DNA of 64,000 nt from Rhodocyclaceae bacterium (GTDB taxonomy: Bacteria > Pseudomonadota > Gammaproteobacteria > Burkholderiales > Rhodocyclaceae), in NCBI GenBank assembly GCA_019455325.1, contig JACFMQ010000007.1, forward strand, positions 124,001-188,000, written 5' to 3'. Of the stretch, positions 1 to 9,329 are shown piece by piece (position 1 is the first letter of the stretch; each line of letters starts with the position of its first letter). Under the pieces are notes generated by a model, which saw only the letters and a program-made list of their open reading frames with translations, was not told the origin of the DNA and searched no databases. The translations under genes were made by a program, and so were the position numbers.

Positions 1-2
1 GG

Positions 3-842
3 CATTCCGCCGGTTACCTGGCCCATGAATTCCTCGGCGAGCACTGGGAGCCGCTGCACGTGGCCGACATGCTGGCGGCTGCCGGGCAGGCGGGCTGTTC
101 GTTCGTCGGCAGCGCCACGCCGCTGGAGAACATCGACGCCGTGTCGCTGCCCGGCGGCACGCAGGCGGCGATCGGCGCGATCGCCGACACGGCGCTGCGC
201 GAGACGGCCAAGGACATCGCCCGCAACCAGACGCTGCGCCGCGACATCCATCAACGCGGCGCGCGGCCGCTGACGGCCGCCGAACACCGCGATGCGCTGC
301 TGGTGCAGCGGTTCGCCGCGCTGCCGGGGGCGCCGGCGGGCGGCGCGCTGCGCTTCGAGACCCGCATCGGGCCGGTCGACGGTCCGGCGGAAATGTTCGC
401 GCCCCTGCTGGAAAGGCTGGCCGGCGCCGGCTCGGCTTCCTTCCGCGATCTGCTGGCGTCGCCCGGCTACGCGGGGCGCGGCGGCCTGCTCAATCAGGCC
501 TGCCAGATGCTGCTGTGGGCGGGATACCTCCATCCCTGCCAGAGCGTATCGGACGCGGCGCCGGCGCAGGCGCTCAACCGGGCCTTGTGGCGCCGGGCCG
601 CCGCCGGGCACGACTATGCCTGGGTGGCGGCGCCGGCCGTCGGTTCCGGCCTGCCCGCCGGGCGTGCGGCAATGCTTGCCGCGCATGCGCTGGACAACGA
701 TCCTTCCCTGCGCGGCCCGGCGCTCGTCGCGGCGGTGCGTGCGCTCGACGCAGGGGCGGCGGACGCCCGGACGCTCGCCGCCTTCGAACACGACGCGCTG
801 CCTGCCTGGCGGCGGCTGGGCGTATTGCCGGAAAGGGGCTGA
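3..842 (+). CDS. Class I methyltransferase, C-terminal part (5' end outside window)
   Basis: This reading frame enters from the left edge and ends at TGA 840-842, so only about 279 C-terminal residues are visible. The first residues (YLAHEFLGEHWEPLHVADM) match the junction between a SAM-dependent methyltransferase core and the methyltransferase regulatory domain (PF10119 type), and the rest has the alanine-rich helical make-up of that domain. The SAM-binding core itself is outside the window, so activity cannot be judged. It runs convergent to the metallophore-transport unit on the minus strand and stops 91 bases from the end of the CDF gene. Its substrate is unknown. A role in metallophore modification is only a guess from the neighbourhood. 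Confidence 0.75.
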   Translation, partial: HSAGYLAHEFLGEHWEPLHVADMLAAAGQAGCSFVGSATPLENIDAVSLPGGTQAAIGAIADTALRETAKDIARNQTLRRDIHQRGARPLTAAEHRDALLVQRFAALPGAPAGGALRFETRIGPVDGPAEMFAPLLERLAGAGSASFRDLLASPGYAGRGGLLNQACQMLLWAGYLHPCQSVSDAAPAQALNRALWRRAAAGHDYAWVAAPAVGSGLPAGRAAMLAAHALDNDPSLRGPALVAAVRALDAGAADARTLAAFEHDALPAWRRLGVLPERG

Positions 843-933
843 AAAGGTCGGTCGGTATTGCCCGGCCCAGGACCGACTCGACCGCGTGCCGATGGCGGAA
901 CATCGGGCGCGGCCATGGCAAGGTCCGCGCCGT

Positions 934-1992
934 TCACCCCGGCCCTCCCGGCTCCTCGCAGGCGCTGCACTGCTGCACTTCGATGATGGGGTGGTGAATG
1001 CCCGCCAGGCCGTGCAGGCGGGCGCGGTAGTCGGCCGGCGAGGCCGGCGCGTGGCTGACCACGCTGGCCACCAGCGTCCACGCGCCCTGTCCCACGGACC
1101 ACAGGTGCAGGTCGACGACGCGCGTGCCGGCGACGCTCTCCAGCCGCTCGCGCACCTGGCCGCGCAGGCCGTCCGGGCCTTCGGCGTCGAGCAGCACCGC
1201 GCCGGTCTGGCGCAGCAGGCCGACCGCCCAGCGCAGGATCACCAGCGAGGCCACCAGCGCGATCGCCGGGTCCAGCCACTGCCAGCCCCATAGCCAGGCC
1301 GCGAGCAGGCCGACGATGGCGGCCACCGAGGTCACCGCATCGGCGATCACGTGCACCAGCGCGGCCCTGAGATTGTTGTCCTGCCGGGGGCCGTGGTCGT
1401 GCCCGGCATCGGCGGGGGCGTGCCCGTGCGCGTCGCAGTGGTCGTGTTCGTGACGATGCTCGTCGTCGTGTCTATGCGCGTGGCCGTGGTGGTGCGCATG
1501 CCCGTGCCCGCCCGCCAGCAGCCAGGCGGACAGCAGGTTGACGACCAGGCCGGCGACCGCCACCGTCATCGCCTCGGCCGCCATCAGCGGCTGCGGGTGC
1601 AGCAGGCGCTGGATGGACTCGGCCACCAGCCACAGCGTGCTCGCGCCGAGAAACAGCGCGCTGGTATAGGCGGCGAGGTCGCCGATCTTGCCGCTGCCCA
1701 GGCTCAGGCGGCGGTTGCCGGCATGGCGGCGGGCCAGGTAGTAGGCCGCGGCGGCCAGCCCCAGCGCCAGCGCGTGGCCGGCCATGTGGATGCCGTCGGC
1801 GAGCAGCGCCATCGAGGCGGTGAGCCAGCCGCCGATCACTTCCGCCACCATGGTGACGAGGGTCAGCAGCGTCACCCACAGGGCGCGCGTTTCCGCCCGC
1901 TGCTTGCGGCCCTGGCCGAAATCGTGCGGGTGCCGGGTGTGCAGCTCGGTTTCGCAGGGGGGATGCCGGGGCGGCAGCGTTTCGCTGGCCAT
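934..1992 (-). CDS. dmeF: DmeF-like cation diffusion facilitator
   Basis: A 352-residue inner-membrane divalent-cation/proton antiporter of the CDF family. The N-terminus carries an HDFG motif. A membrane helix holds ADGIHMAGH, the HxxxH-type variant of the CDF metal site seen in DmeF, and a later helix holds HVIADAV, giving HxxxD. Between them, about residues 163-206, lies a very histidine-rich cytoplasmic loop with many HGH and HDH pairs, as expected for metal delivery. A C-terminal cytoplasmic domain follows. DmeF family members export cobalt and nickel, but metal specificity here is inferred. It lies 68 bases downstream of the second ABC gene on the same strand, so it may be the last gene of the receptor/MATE/ABC transcript and relieve excess metal brought in by that system. 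Confidence 0.85.
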   Translation of the reverse strand: MASETLPPRHPPCETELHTRHPHDFGQGRKQRAETRALWVTLLTLVTMVAEVIGGWLTASMALLADGIHMAGHALALGLAAAAYYLARRHAGNRRLSLGSGKIGDLAAYTSALFLGASTLWLVAESIQRLLHPQPLMAAEAMTVAVAGLVVNLLSAWLLAGGHGHAHHHGHAHRHDDEHRHEHDHCDAHGHAPADAGHDHGPRQDNNLRAALVHVIADAVTSVAAIVGLLAAWLWGWQWLDPAIALVASLVILRWAVGLLRQTGAVLLDAEGPDGLRGQVRERLESVAGTRVVDLHLWSVGQGAWTLVASVVSHAPASPADYRARLHGLAGIHHPIIEVQQCSACEEPGGPG

Positions 1993-2060
1993 GTCGTTTT
2001 CCTTCGCAGGCGGTGGCCGGCGCGAGACGGGCCGGCGTGTCGGTGGGTGGGTATTCTAGG

Positions 2061-3872
2061 TCAATCCGCCTGGCCGGGATGCCACGACTTGGCCTGCTGC
2101 TGGGCCTGCCACATGGCCTGGTAGCGGCCGTCGGCGGCGATCAGTTCGGCGTGCGTGCCGCGCTCGACGATCCGGCCGTCGTCGAGGACCAGGATCTGGT
2201 CGGCGCCGACGACGGTGGACAGGCGGTGGGCGATGACGATGACGGTCCGGTCGCGGACCAGTGCGTCGATGGCCTGCTGTACGGCGACCTCGCTCTCGCT
2301 GTCGAGCGCGGCGGTGGGTTCGTCGAGGACGACGATGGGGGCGTCCTTGAGCAGGGCGCGGGCGATGGAGATGCGCTGGCACTCGCCGCCGGAGAGCCGT
2401 CCGCCGATGTCGCCGACGCGGGTGCGGTAGCCGTCGGGCAGGCGGGCGATGAATTCGTGGCAGTGGGCGGCGCGGGCGGCGGCTTCCACTTCCTCGTCGG
2501 TGGCCCCCGGCCTGGCCATGCGGATGTTGGCGAGGATGCTGTCGTCGAAGAGATAGACGTCCTGGAAGACGACGGAGATCAGCGCGTTGAGCGTTGCCGG
2601 GGCGATGGCGCGCACGTCCGCGCCGCCGATGAGCACGCGCCCGCGCTGCGGATCGGCGTGTCGCATCAGCAGGCGGGTGACGGTGGTCTTGCCGGAGCCG
2701 GAAGGGCCGACCAGCGCGGTCAGGGAACGCGGCGGCAGATGGCAGTCGATGCCGCGCAGCGCGGGCTCGCCGGCCTCCTGGCCGGCATAGCGGAAGTCCA
2801 CGTCGTCGAAGCGCACGCCGAAGGCCTGCGGTACGGCCGGCGGCGACGACATGGGCAGCGGCGGGATCGCCAGCACCTGTTCGATCTGCGCGAACCCGGC
2901 TTCCATGTGATCGAACACCGCGCTCAGGCCGCTCAACATGGACAGGGGTTCGGCGAAGCGCACCACGACCACCAGCAGCGCGGCCAGCGCCGCGACGTCG
3001 AGCCCGCCGCCCAGCACCCGCCAGACGCCCAGCGCCAGCACCACGACCAGGCCGATCTCGACCAGGCTGGCGGTCAGCAGGGTCGGCCGCATGTCGCGCG
3101 CCTGGGCGTCTTCCTGCATCGTCCGCAGCCCGGCCAGCGCGTCCTGCAGGCGCGCGGCGCGCGTGCCGGTGCAGCGGGCGGCGCGCAGCACCGGCAGCCC
3201 CTGGACGTACTCCACCAGCTCCGCCGCGGTGCGCGCGTGCGCCGCGGCCAGATCGTGCATGGTGCGTGCGGCGGTACGGCGGCGCGCGCGGTGCAGCGGC
3301 AGGGCGAGCGGGAACAGCACCATCATCGCCAGCGCCAGGCGCCAGTCGACGAACAGGGTCGCCGCCACGGCCACCGCCGGCACGATCAGGCTGCGCAGGA
3401 TGATGGCCGACACCGCGCCCATCGGCGTCACCACCTCGTCCACGTTGCCCGCCAGCACCGCGGACAGTTCGCCGGTGCGCCGGCGGTGCAGCGCCTCCAG
3501 CGGCATGCGGCGCAACTGTTCGCCCAGGCGCACGCGCAGGTCGTGGGTCACGTCGCCGAGGCGATGCGAGTAGTCGAAACCGTGCGCCTGCCAGCGCAGC
3601 ACCCAGTCGGCCAGCGCGCAGGCGCCCAGCGCGGCCAGCCAGCGCCAGGCCGCGGCGGTATCGGGCGGATCGCGCAGCACCGCCGCCAGCAGCGGATAGA
3701 AGCAGGCGAAGGCCAGCCCCTGCGCCGCGGCGGCGGCGGCCGACAGCCACAGGCTGCGGCGCAGCGCCGGCCCCTGCGCGCCGGCCACGCGCAGCATGCG
3801 GGCGAAGGTCTGGCGCAGGCCGGGCGGGCCGGCGAGGGACGGGGACGAAGCGGAGGTCGTGGCTGCGTTCAT
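2061..3872 (-). CDS. YbtP/YbtQ-like ABC transporter, fused permease-ATPase (ABC-B)
   Basis: A 603-residue half-transporter: an N-terminal six-helix exporter-type membrane domain, then an ATPase with Walker A GPSGSGKTT, signature LSGGE, Walker B IVVLDEPTA and an H-loop IVIAHRLS. Start ATG at 3872 overlaps the TGA of ABC-A (ATGA), so the two are translationally coupled and probably form a heterodimer. The exporter fold with importer function is known for YbtPQ and IrtAB, which take up ferric siderophores; that role is inferred from the receptor, MATE and AraC genes in the same unit. The last 151 codons before the C-terminal tail are identical at DNA level to the paralogue at 20299-22113 (2120-2570 versus 20382-20832), while the rest has diverged, which points to recent gene conversion. 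Confidence 0.9.
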   Translation of the reverse strand: MNAATTSASSPSLAGPPGLRQTFARMLRVAGAQGPALRRSLWLSAAAAAAQGLAFACFYPLLAAVLRDPPDTAAAWRWLAALGACALADWVLRWQAHGFDYSHRLGDVTHDLRVRLGEQLRRMPLEALHRRRTGELSAVLAGNVDEVVTPMGAVSAIILRSLIVPAVAVAATLFVDWRLALAMMVLFPLALPLHRARRRTAARTMHDLAAAHARTAAELVEYVQGLPVLRAARCTGTRAARLQDALAGLRTMQEDAQARDMRPTLLTASLVEIGLVVVLALGVWRVLGGGLDVAALAALLVVVVRFAEPLSMLSGLSAVFDHMEAGFAQIEQVLAIPPLPMSSPPAVPQAFGVRFDDVDFRYAGQEAGEPALRGIDCHLPPRSLTALVGPSGSGKTTVTRLLMRHADPQRGRVLIGGADVRAIAPATLNALISVVFQDVYLFDDSILANIRMARPGATDEEVEAAARAAHCHEFIARLPDGYRTRVGDIGGRLSGGECQRISIARALLKDAPIVVLDEPTAALDSESEVAVQQAIDALVRDRTVIVIAHRLSTVVGADQILVLDDGRIVERGTHAELIAADGRYQAMWQAQQQAKSWHPGQAD

Positions 3873-5644
3873 GCCGGGATTTCCATTGCGGTGCGCTGGC
3901 GCAACTGCCAGCCCTGGGCGCGTTCGTGGCTGTGCCACAGGCGCGCGTAGACGCCGCCGGCGGCCAGCAGCTCGGCGTGGCGTCCGCGTTCGGCGATGCG
4001 GCCCCGGTCGAAGACGAGGATCTGGTCGGCGTCGCGGACGGTCGCCAGGCGATGGGCGATGACGATGACGGTGCGCCCGCGCATCAGGTGGGCCAGCGCG
4101 GCGACCAGTGCCGCCTCGTTCTCCGGGTCGGCGAAGGCGGTGGCTTCGTCGAGCACGACGATGGGGCGGTCGAGCAGGATGGCGCGGGCGATGGCGATGC
4201 GCTGGCGCTGCCCGCCGGACAGGCGCGCGCCGCGTTCGCCGGCGACGCTGGCATAGCCCTGCGGCAGGGCCAGGATGAAGTCGTGCGCCTGCGCCGCGCG
4301 CGCCGCCGCTTCGATGGCCGCCTGGTCGGCGTCGGGGCGGCCGAGGCGGATGTTGTCGGCGATGCTGTCGTGGAACAGGAAGCTGTCCTGGAAGACGAAG
4401 GCCACCTGCCCCAGCAGCGCGTCCGGCGTCATCTCGCGCACGTCCGCGCCGCCCACGTACACCGCGCCGCGCGTCACGTCCCAGAAGCGCGGGATCAGCT
4501 TCGCCACCGTGCTCTTGCCCGCGCCCGAGGGGCCGACCAGCGCGGTCACGCTGCCGCTCGGCGCTTCGAAGCTGACGCCGTCGAGCGCGGCATCCGCGCG
4601 TCCGGCGTAGGCGAAGCCCACGTCGTCGAAGCGCACCGAGGCGTCCATGGGCTGTTGGGGCCGCTCCGGCAGCGCCAGCGCGGGCACGGCCAGCAGCGCC
4701 TGGATGCGCCGCGCGCTGGCGTCCGCCTTGCGGATGAAATGGGTCAGCCACATCAGCGGCATCAGGGATTCGGCCATGCCGGTGCCGAGCAGCAGCACCG
4801 CGATCCAGGCGGCGAAGCCCAGGCTGCCGTCCTGCACCCACCACAGCCCGCAGGCGCTCAGCGCCAGCAGCGTCGGCAGCGGGCCGAGCAGCACGATGCC
4901 CAGCCGCGCGCTGGTCGCCGAGGCCGCCAGCCAGCGCGACAGCACCGCGTGGAAGCCGTCCAGCGCGGCCTGGTAGCGGCTGAACGAGGAACTGCCGTCG
5001 TCGAAGCTGCGCACCACCGGCATGGCCTGGACGAACTCCACCACGGCGTTGTGGATGCGCTCGCACTCGGCGTCGTACCGGCGCTGCAGGTCGACGTGGT
5101 CGCGCAGCGCCAGGCGGATGGCCGCCGCCCCGAGCGCCAGCACGCCCAGCGCCACCAGCGCCAGCCGCCAGTCGATGAACAGCAGCAGCGCCAGCGTGAG
5201 CAGCGGCGCGGCGGTGCCGCGCCCGAGCAGCGGCGTGCTGTCGGCGACGAAGGCATGCAGGTTGTTCACGTCGTCCTGCATGACCTTGGCCAGCGCGCCC
5301 GAACCCTGGTCGACCAGATGGCCCAGCGGCAGGCCGGCCAGGTGCGCGGCCAGCTCGGTGCGCAGGTGCGCTTCCAGCGCGAAGGCGGCGAAGTGCGAGA
5401 TGCGCGCGGCCAGCGCGCGCAGGACGAAGGCGGCGACGGTGAGCGCGGCGGCCAGCCCGACCCACGGCCAGGGCCGCGGCGCCGGGTCGAGCAGGGCGTC
5501 TATGGTGAGCGCCAGCGCGGCGATGGCGCCCAGTCCGGCGGCGGCGCCCAGCGCGGCCAGGCCCATGGCCAGGCGCACGCGGCCGATCACCGGGCGCATC
5601 AGGGGCCAGATGCCGGCCGCTTGCGGTGCGGGGGAGCGTGTCAC
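3869..5644 (-). CDS. YbtP/YbtQ-like ABC transporter, fused permease-ATPase (ABC-A)
   Basis: A 591-residue permease-ATPase fusion. The membrane domain occupies roughly residues 1-310 and the ATPase follows, with Walker A GPSGAGKST, signature LSGGQ, Walker B IVVLDEATA followed by FADPENEA, and H-loop IVIAHRLA. I chose GTG 5644 as start because it overlaps the stop codon of the MATE gene as GTGA, and because the paralogue at 22280-24052 has a matching GTG start. It pairs with ABC-B through an ATGA overlap. Family knowledge (YbtPQ, IrtAB) suggests inner-membrane uptake of a ferric metallophore, though the fold is that of exporters and direction cannot be read from sequence. Confidence 0.88.
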   Translation of the reverse strand: MTRSPAPQAAGIWPLMRPVIGRVRLAMGLAALGAAAGLGAIAALALTIDALLDPAPRPWPWVGLAAALTVAAFVLRALAARISHFAAFALEAHLRTELAAHLAGLPLGHLVDQGSGALAKVMQDDVNNLHAFVADSTPLLGRGTAAPLLTLALLLFIDWRLALVALGVLALGAAAIRLALRDHVDLQRRYDAECERIHNAVVEFVQAMPVVRSFDDGSSSFSRYQAALDGFHAVLSRWLAASATSARLGIVLLGPLPTLLALSACGLWWVQDGSLGFAAWIAVLLLGTGMAESLMPLMWLTHFIRKADASARRIQALLAVPALALPERPQQPMDASVRFDDVGFAYAGRADAALDGVSFEAPSGSVTALVGPSGAGKSTVAKLIPRFWDVTRGAVYVGGADVREMTPDALLGQVAFVFQDSFLFHDSIADNIRLGRPDADQAAIEAAARAAQAHDFILALPQGYASVAGERGARLSGGQRQRIAIARAILLDRPIVVLDEATAFADPENEAALVAALAHLMRGRTVIVIAHRLATVRDADQILVFDRGRIAERGRHAELLAAGGVYARLWHSHERAQGWQLRQRTAMEIPA

Positions 5645-7044
5645 GATGTCTTCCAGGGGAAATGAGCGAAGCGCCGGCCGAGCCGCCACAGCAGCAGCGC
5701 GGCGGCGAGCGCGAGGCCGGCGGCGAGGGCGTACCACCAGCCGACGGTGCCCAGGGGCGCGGCCAGCCGGTCGGTGAAGCACAGCGCATGGCCGAGCGGG
5801 ATGCTGAACAGCCAATGCACCGCGGCGAGAATGACGAACGGCCCGGCCGCGTCGCCCAGGCCGCGCAGCACGAAGCCGAGCGCGATCACCAGCACGTCGA
5901 GCGCCAGCAGCCAGGCGACGATGCGCAGCAGCTCGGCGGTGGCCGCCAGCACCGCCGGATCGCGCGAATACAGCGCCGCCAGCGTGTCGGCCCGGAAGCT
6001 GGCGAGCAGCGCCAGCGGCACGGCCAGCGCCAGGCCGATGCCCAGGGTCAGGCCGATCAGGCGGCGCGCTTCCGCGCGGTCGCCGCCGCCGGCCACGCGT
6101 GCGATCAGGATGGTCGCGGCCATGGACAGGCCGGTCGGCGCCATCAGCAGGATCATCAGGACGTTGAAGGCGATCTGGTGGCTGCCGATCGCCGCCGCCC
6201 CCAGGGTGGCGATGAAGATCGCCACCACCGCCATGACCAGGTAGTCGGAGAGGAAGTTGAAGGCGATCGGCAGGCCGCCGGTGCAGAAGCGCAGCAGCGC
6301 CCGCCCGCCCAGATCGGCGGCGGCCAGCGGCCCCTGCCACGCGCCGCGCAGGCGCGGATGGCGCAGCGCCAGCGCGGCCATGACCAGGCCGGTGGCCCAG
6401 AACGCCACCAGCGTGGACACGCCGAAGCCGCTCACGCCCAGCGGCGTTGCGCCGAAATGGCCGAACACGAAGGCGAGGTTGCACAGCACCTTCAGCGCCA
6501 CGCCGAGCACGATGGTGGCGGTGACCGGCATGGGCGCGCCGTAGGCTTCGACGAGAAAGCGCATGGCGAGGAACAGCCCCATGCCGGGCAGGCCGAAGGC
6601 GACCAGGCGCACGTAGTCGCCGGCGTCCGGAATGAGCGCGGGATCGACGCCGGCCGCGCGGAACAGCGGCACGGCCAGCGCAGCCATCGCCGCGCCGAGC
6701 AGCGCGCCGCCGCCGAGGCCGACCGCCAGCCCGCGCGCCACCGTCGCGCGCACCGCGTGCTCGCGGCCCTCGCCGCGCAGGCGGCCGATGGCGGGGATGA
6801 GCGCGTACAGCAGGCCGAGCAGGAAGATCATGACCGGCGTCCATACGGCCGCGCCGGTGGCCACGGCGCCGAGCGCGGCGGTGTCGAGGCGCCCGGCCAT
6901 GAGCACGTCGACCACCGCGCTGCCCATCTGCGCCAGTTGCGACAGCACGATGGGGGCGGACAGGTGCAGCAGCGCGCCGGCGCTGTCGCCCAGCCGGTGC
7001 GCGGGGAGCGCGCCGGCGGATGACGGAATGGACGTCATCGGCAT
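5641..7044 (-). CDS. MATE family efflux transporter
   Basis: A 467-residue, about 12-helix membrane protein with the MATE hallmark stretch LAQMGSAVVDVLMAGRLDT near the N-terminus and the internal repeat of the family in its second half. MATE proteins export organic cations and secondary metabolites using Na+ or H+ gradients. The gene starts 6 bases after the receptor stop codon and ends in a GTGA overlap with ABC-A, so it is a true member of the operon. That position, between an outer-membrane receptor and a YbtPQ-like pair, suggests it secretes the apo-metallophore or a related compound; this is inference. ATG 7038 is an alternative start two codons downstream. Confidence 0.88.
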   Translation of the reverse strand: MPMTSIPSSAGALPAHRLGDSAGALLHLSAPIVLSQLAQMGSAVVDVLMAGRLDTAALGAVATGAAVWTPVMIFLLGLLYALIPAIGRLRGEGREHAVRATVARGLAVGLGGGALLGAAMAALAVPLFRAAGVDPALIPDAGDYVRLVAFGLPGMGLFLAMRFLVEAYGAPMPVTATIVLGVALKVLCNLAFVFGHFGATPLGVSGFGVSTLVAFWATGLVMAALALRHPRLRGAWQGPLAAADLGGRALLRFCTGGLPIAFNFLSDYLVMAVVAIFIATLGAAAIGSHQIAFNVLMILLMAPTGLSMAATILIARVAGGGDRAEARRLIGLTLGIGLALAVPLALLASFRADTLAALYSRDPAVLAATAELLRIVAWLLALDVLVIALGFVLRGLGDAAGPFVILAAVHWLFSIPLGHALCFTDRLAAPLGTVGWWYALAAGLALAAALLLWRLGRRFAHFPWKTS

Positions 7045-7050
7045 CGGGAA

Positions 7051-9225
7051 TCAGAAATGGTGCGCCAGGCCGATGCCGAGCATGCGCGCGCGGCCCGGAA
7101 TGCCGATGGTGGCGTCCGCGCCGCCGGGGATCATGGCCGGATAGCGGTAGGCGTACAGGTCGTACTGCTTGTCGAACAGGTTGTCGGCCCACAGGTACAG
7201 TTCGCTGCTGCCGAGCAGCAGGGCGACGCGCAGATCCACCTTGGTGTAGGCGTCCAGGTCGAAGCTGTTCTCCACGTCGGCGGCCCGCTTGCCGACGTGG
7301 CGGGCGCTGAGGGTGGTGCGCAGGATGGCGCCGTCGAGCGCGGCCAGCGGCGTGCTGTGGGTGGCCGAGACGAAGGCGCTCCAGCGCGGGCTGTCGGGCA
7401 GGCGGTTGCCGCGCCGCGCCGCGCTCGCCGCCAGGGCCTGACCGCCCTCGATGCGCGCGTCGACGAAGCTCAGCCCGGCGTTCAGGCCGAAGCTGCGGGC
7501 GGCCTGCCAGGAGAGGTCCAGTTCGAAGCCGCGGCTGCGGGTGTCCAGGTTCATCGGGCGCATCGCCCAGGTGACCGGGTCGAAGACCATCAGGTGGTCG
7601 TCGCTGCTCCGGTTGAGGAAGAGCGCGGCATTGAGGCCGAAGCGCCTGTCCGCGCTCAGGTGCTTGACGCCCACTTCATGGCTGTTGACGCGCGCGGCGG
7701 CATAGGGCGTTTCGCGCATCCCCAGGGCGACGGAGGTGTCCTGGTCGATGAAGCCACTGCTCTTGTAGCCGCGCGCCAGCACGGCGTACAGGTTGGTGGT
7801 CGGGTCGAGCCGGTAGCCCAGCGCCAGCCGTCCGGTGGTGTAGTCTTCGTCCAGGCGGTGGCGGTCGGCGGCGCTGCGCAGCGCGCCGGGATTGTCCGGA
7901 TTGGCCTGCCAGTCGATCGAGCGGTGCTTTTTCTCCCAGGTGTGGCGCAGCCCGGCGGTGAGGCTGAAGGCCTCGCCGACCGGTACGGTCAGCTCGCCGA
8001 ACAGGGCGTAGGCGCGGCTGCCGAAGCGGCGCCGGATGTCGGCGTTGAGCACGTTGGCCGGGTTGAAGCGGTCGTAGGAGTCGAGGTTGTCGAAGCGGTA
8101 TTCGCTGTCGAAGGCGTTCACCCCGGCCACCCAGCGCAGCGGCGCCTCGGGCAGCGAAGAGAGGCGCAGTTCCTGGCTCAGCAGCCGCTCGTCGATGTGC
8201 ATGCGGCGGAAGCCGTCCGGCTGGAAGCCGATCAGTTGCTGCCACAGCCGGCCTTCGTAGAACTGCAGGGTGTCGTCGAAGGTGCGCTTGGAAAGCCCGC
8301 TGACCGAGGTCAGGCGCATGTCCGCCAGGCGGTGGTTGATTTCCAGCGCCAGCTGGCGGGTCCGCTGGTCCGAATCGGCGGCGCTGGGGCGGTAGTCCAC
8401 GCTCGGCCGGCTGCCGTAGGGGCGCAGGATGGTGCCGCCGCTGCTCTGGTTGCTCTGCTCCTCGACCGCCAGCGACAGGGTGGCGTCGGTGCCGGCAGCC
8501 GGCTGCCACAGCAGCTTGCCGCGCGCGGCGGCGTTGCGCGGGCGCATCAGCGGCTTGCCGGTGTTGACGTTGTCGGCGACGTGGTCGCGCTCGTCGTAGC
8601 GCAGCGCCAGACGGCCCGCCAGCGTGGCCGACAGCGGCCCGCTGAGCACGCTTTCCAGCGCGCGCTGGTGCTCGTTGCCGTATTCCACCCGGCCGTAGCC
8701 TTCGAAATGGCGGGTCGGCTGGCGGGTCAGCACGTTGATCGCGCCGGCCTCGCTGCTGCGCCCGAACAGGGTGCCCTGCGGTCCCTTGAGCACTTCCACG
8801 CGCTCGATGTCGAGCGTGTTCAAGGTGGTGTTGGCGAGCGTCTTGGGCACGCCGTCCTGGTAGATGGTCACCGAACTGTCTTCCTGGCCGACCCGCTGCA
8901 CCGACCCCACGCCGCGGATGCGCAGGGCGGTGCCGGCCGCGTCGCCGAGCGACATCACCTGCACGCCCACGGTCTGTTCCAGCACGTTTTCCAGGCTGCG
9001 CAGGCGGCGGTCCTCGATCTCATCGGCGCTGGTCACGCCGAGGCTGAAGGGCACGTCCTGCGGGCGTTCCTCGATCTTGCGCGCGGTCACGGTGACGTCG
9101 GCGAGCGTCCTGTCCCCGGCGTCGCCATCGTCCTGCACAGCCTGGCCGGACAGCGGCCAGGCGATCAGCACGGCCAGCGCGAGCGGCGCCAGAGGCGCGG
9201 GAAAGGGGTTCGATCCGGTATTCAT
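7051..9225 (-). CDS. TonB-dependent outer-membrane receptor 1
   Basis: A 724-residue receptor. A hydrophobic signal peptide (about residues 1-30, ending SGQA) is followed by the TonB-box-like segment LADVTVTARK, a plug domain with the IRGVGS and VEVLKGPQGTLFGR motifs, and a 22-strand barrel that ends in a C-terminal aromatic residue (GLAHHF). It belongs to the same subfamily as the receptors at 17016 and 41554, which share the SSEAGAINVLTR/NSEAGAVNIVTR type plug ending. It should import a ferric chelate across the outer membrane using TonB energy. It heads the MATE-ABC-ABC operon and follows an AraC gene on the same strand. The ligand cannot be deduced. Confidence 0.93.
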   Translation of the reverse strand: MNTGSNPFPAPLAPLALAVLIAWPLSGQAVQDDGDAGDRTLADVTVTARKIEERPQDVPFSLGVTSADEIEDRRLRSLENVLEQTVGVQVMSLGDAAGTALRIRGVGSVQRVGQEDSSVTIYQDGVPKTLANTTLNTLDIERVEVLKGPQGTLFGRSSEAGAINVLTRQPTRHFEGYGRVEYGNEHQRALESVLSGPLSATLAGRLALRYDERDHVADNVNTGKPLMRPRNAAARGKLLWQPAAGTDATLSLAVEEQSNQSSGGTILRPYGSRPSVDYRPSAADSDQRTRQLALEINHRLADMRLTSVSGLSKRTFDDTLQFYEGRLWQQLIGFQPDGFRRMHIDERLLSQELRLSSLPEAPLRWVAGVNAFDSEYRFDNLDSYDRFNPANVLNADIRRRFGSRAYALFGELTVPVGEAFSLTAGLRHTWEKKHRSIDWQANPDNPGALRSAADRHRLDEDYTTGRLALGYRLDPTTNLYAVLARGYKSSGFIDQDTSVALGMRETPYAAARVNSHEVGVKHLSADRRFGLNAALFLNRSSDDHLMVFDPVTWAMRPMNLDTRSRGFELDLSWQAARSFGLNAGLSFVDARIEGGQALAASAARRGNRLPDSPRWSAFVSATHSTPLAALDGAILRTTLSARHVGKRAADVENSFDLDAYTKVDLRVALLLGSSELYLWADNLFDKQYDLYAYRYPAMIPGGADATIGIPGRARMLGIGLAHHF

Positions 9226-9329
9226 GGCAGCTTCCTGAGCGTGGAAAAGGAAAGCCGCGAGTATTTCCTGCCTTGGCGCGGCGCATGGTCCCGAAACGGA
9301 ATTTCTCCGCTCCGCGCCGGAGCCTCGAC

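Noticed and set aside
2013-3950. Open frame of about 645 codons on the plus strand
   Set aside because: Antisense shadow of the ABC-B gene; composition is low-complexity and no start signal is seen.
9226-9329. Search for the composite operator before receptors 1 and 2 (also 19161-19274)
   Set aside because: Neither gap contains the CCGATTCGGT palindrome or a GATAAT-type box; a shared AATTTCT string is too short to interpret.
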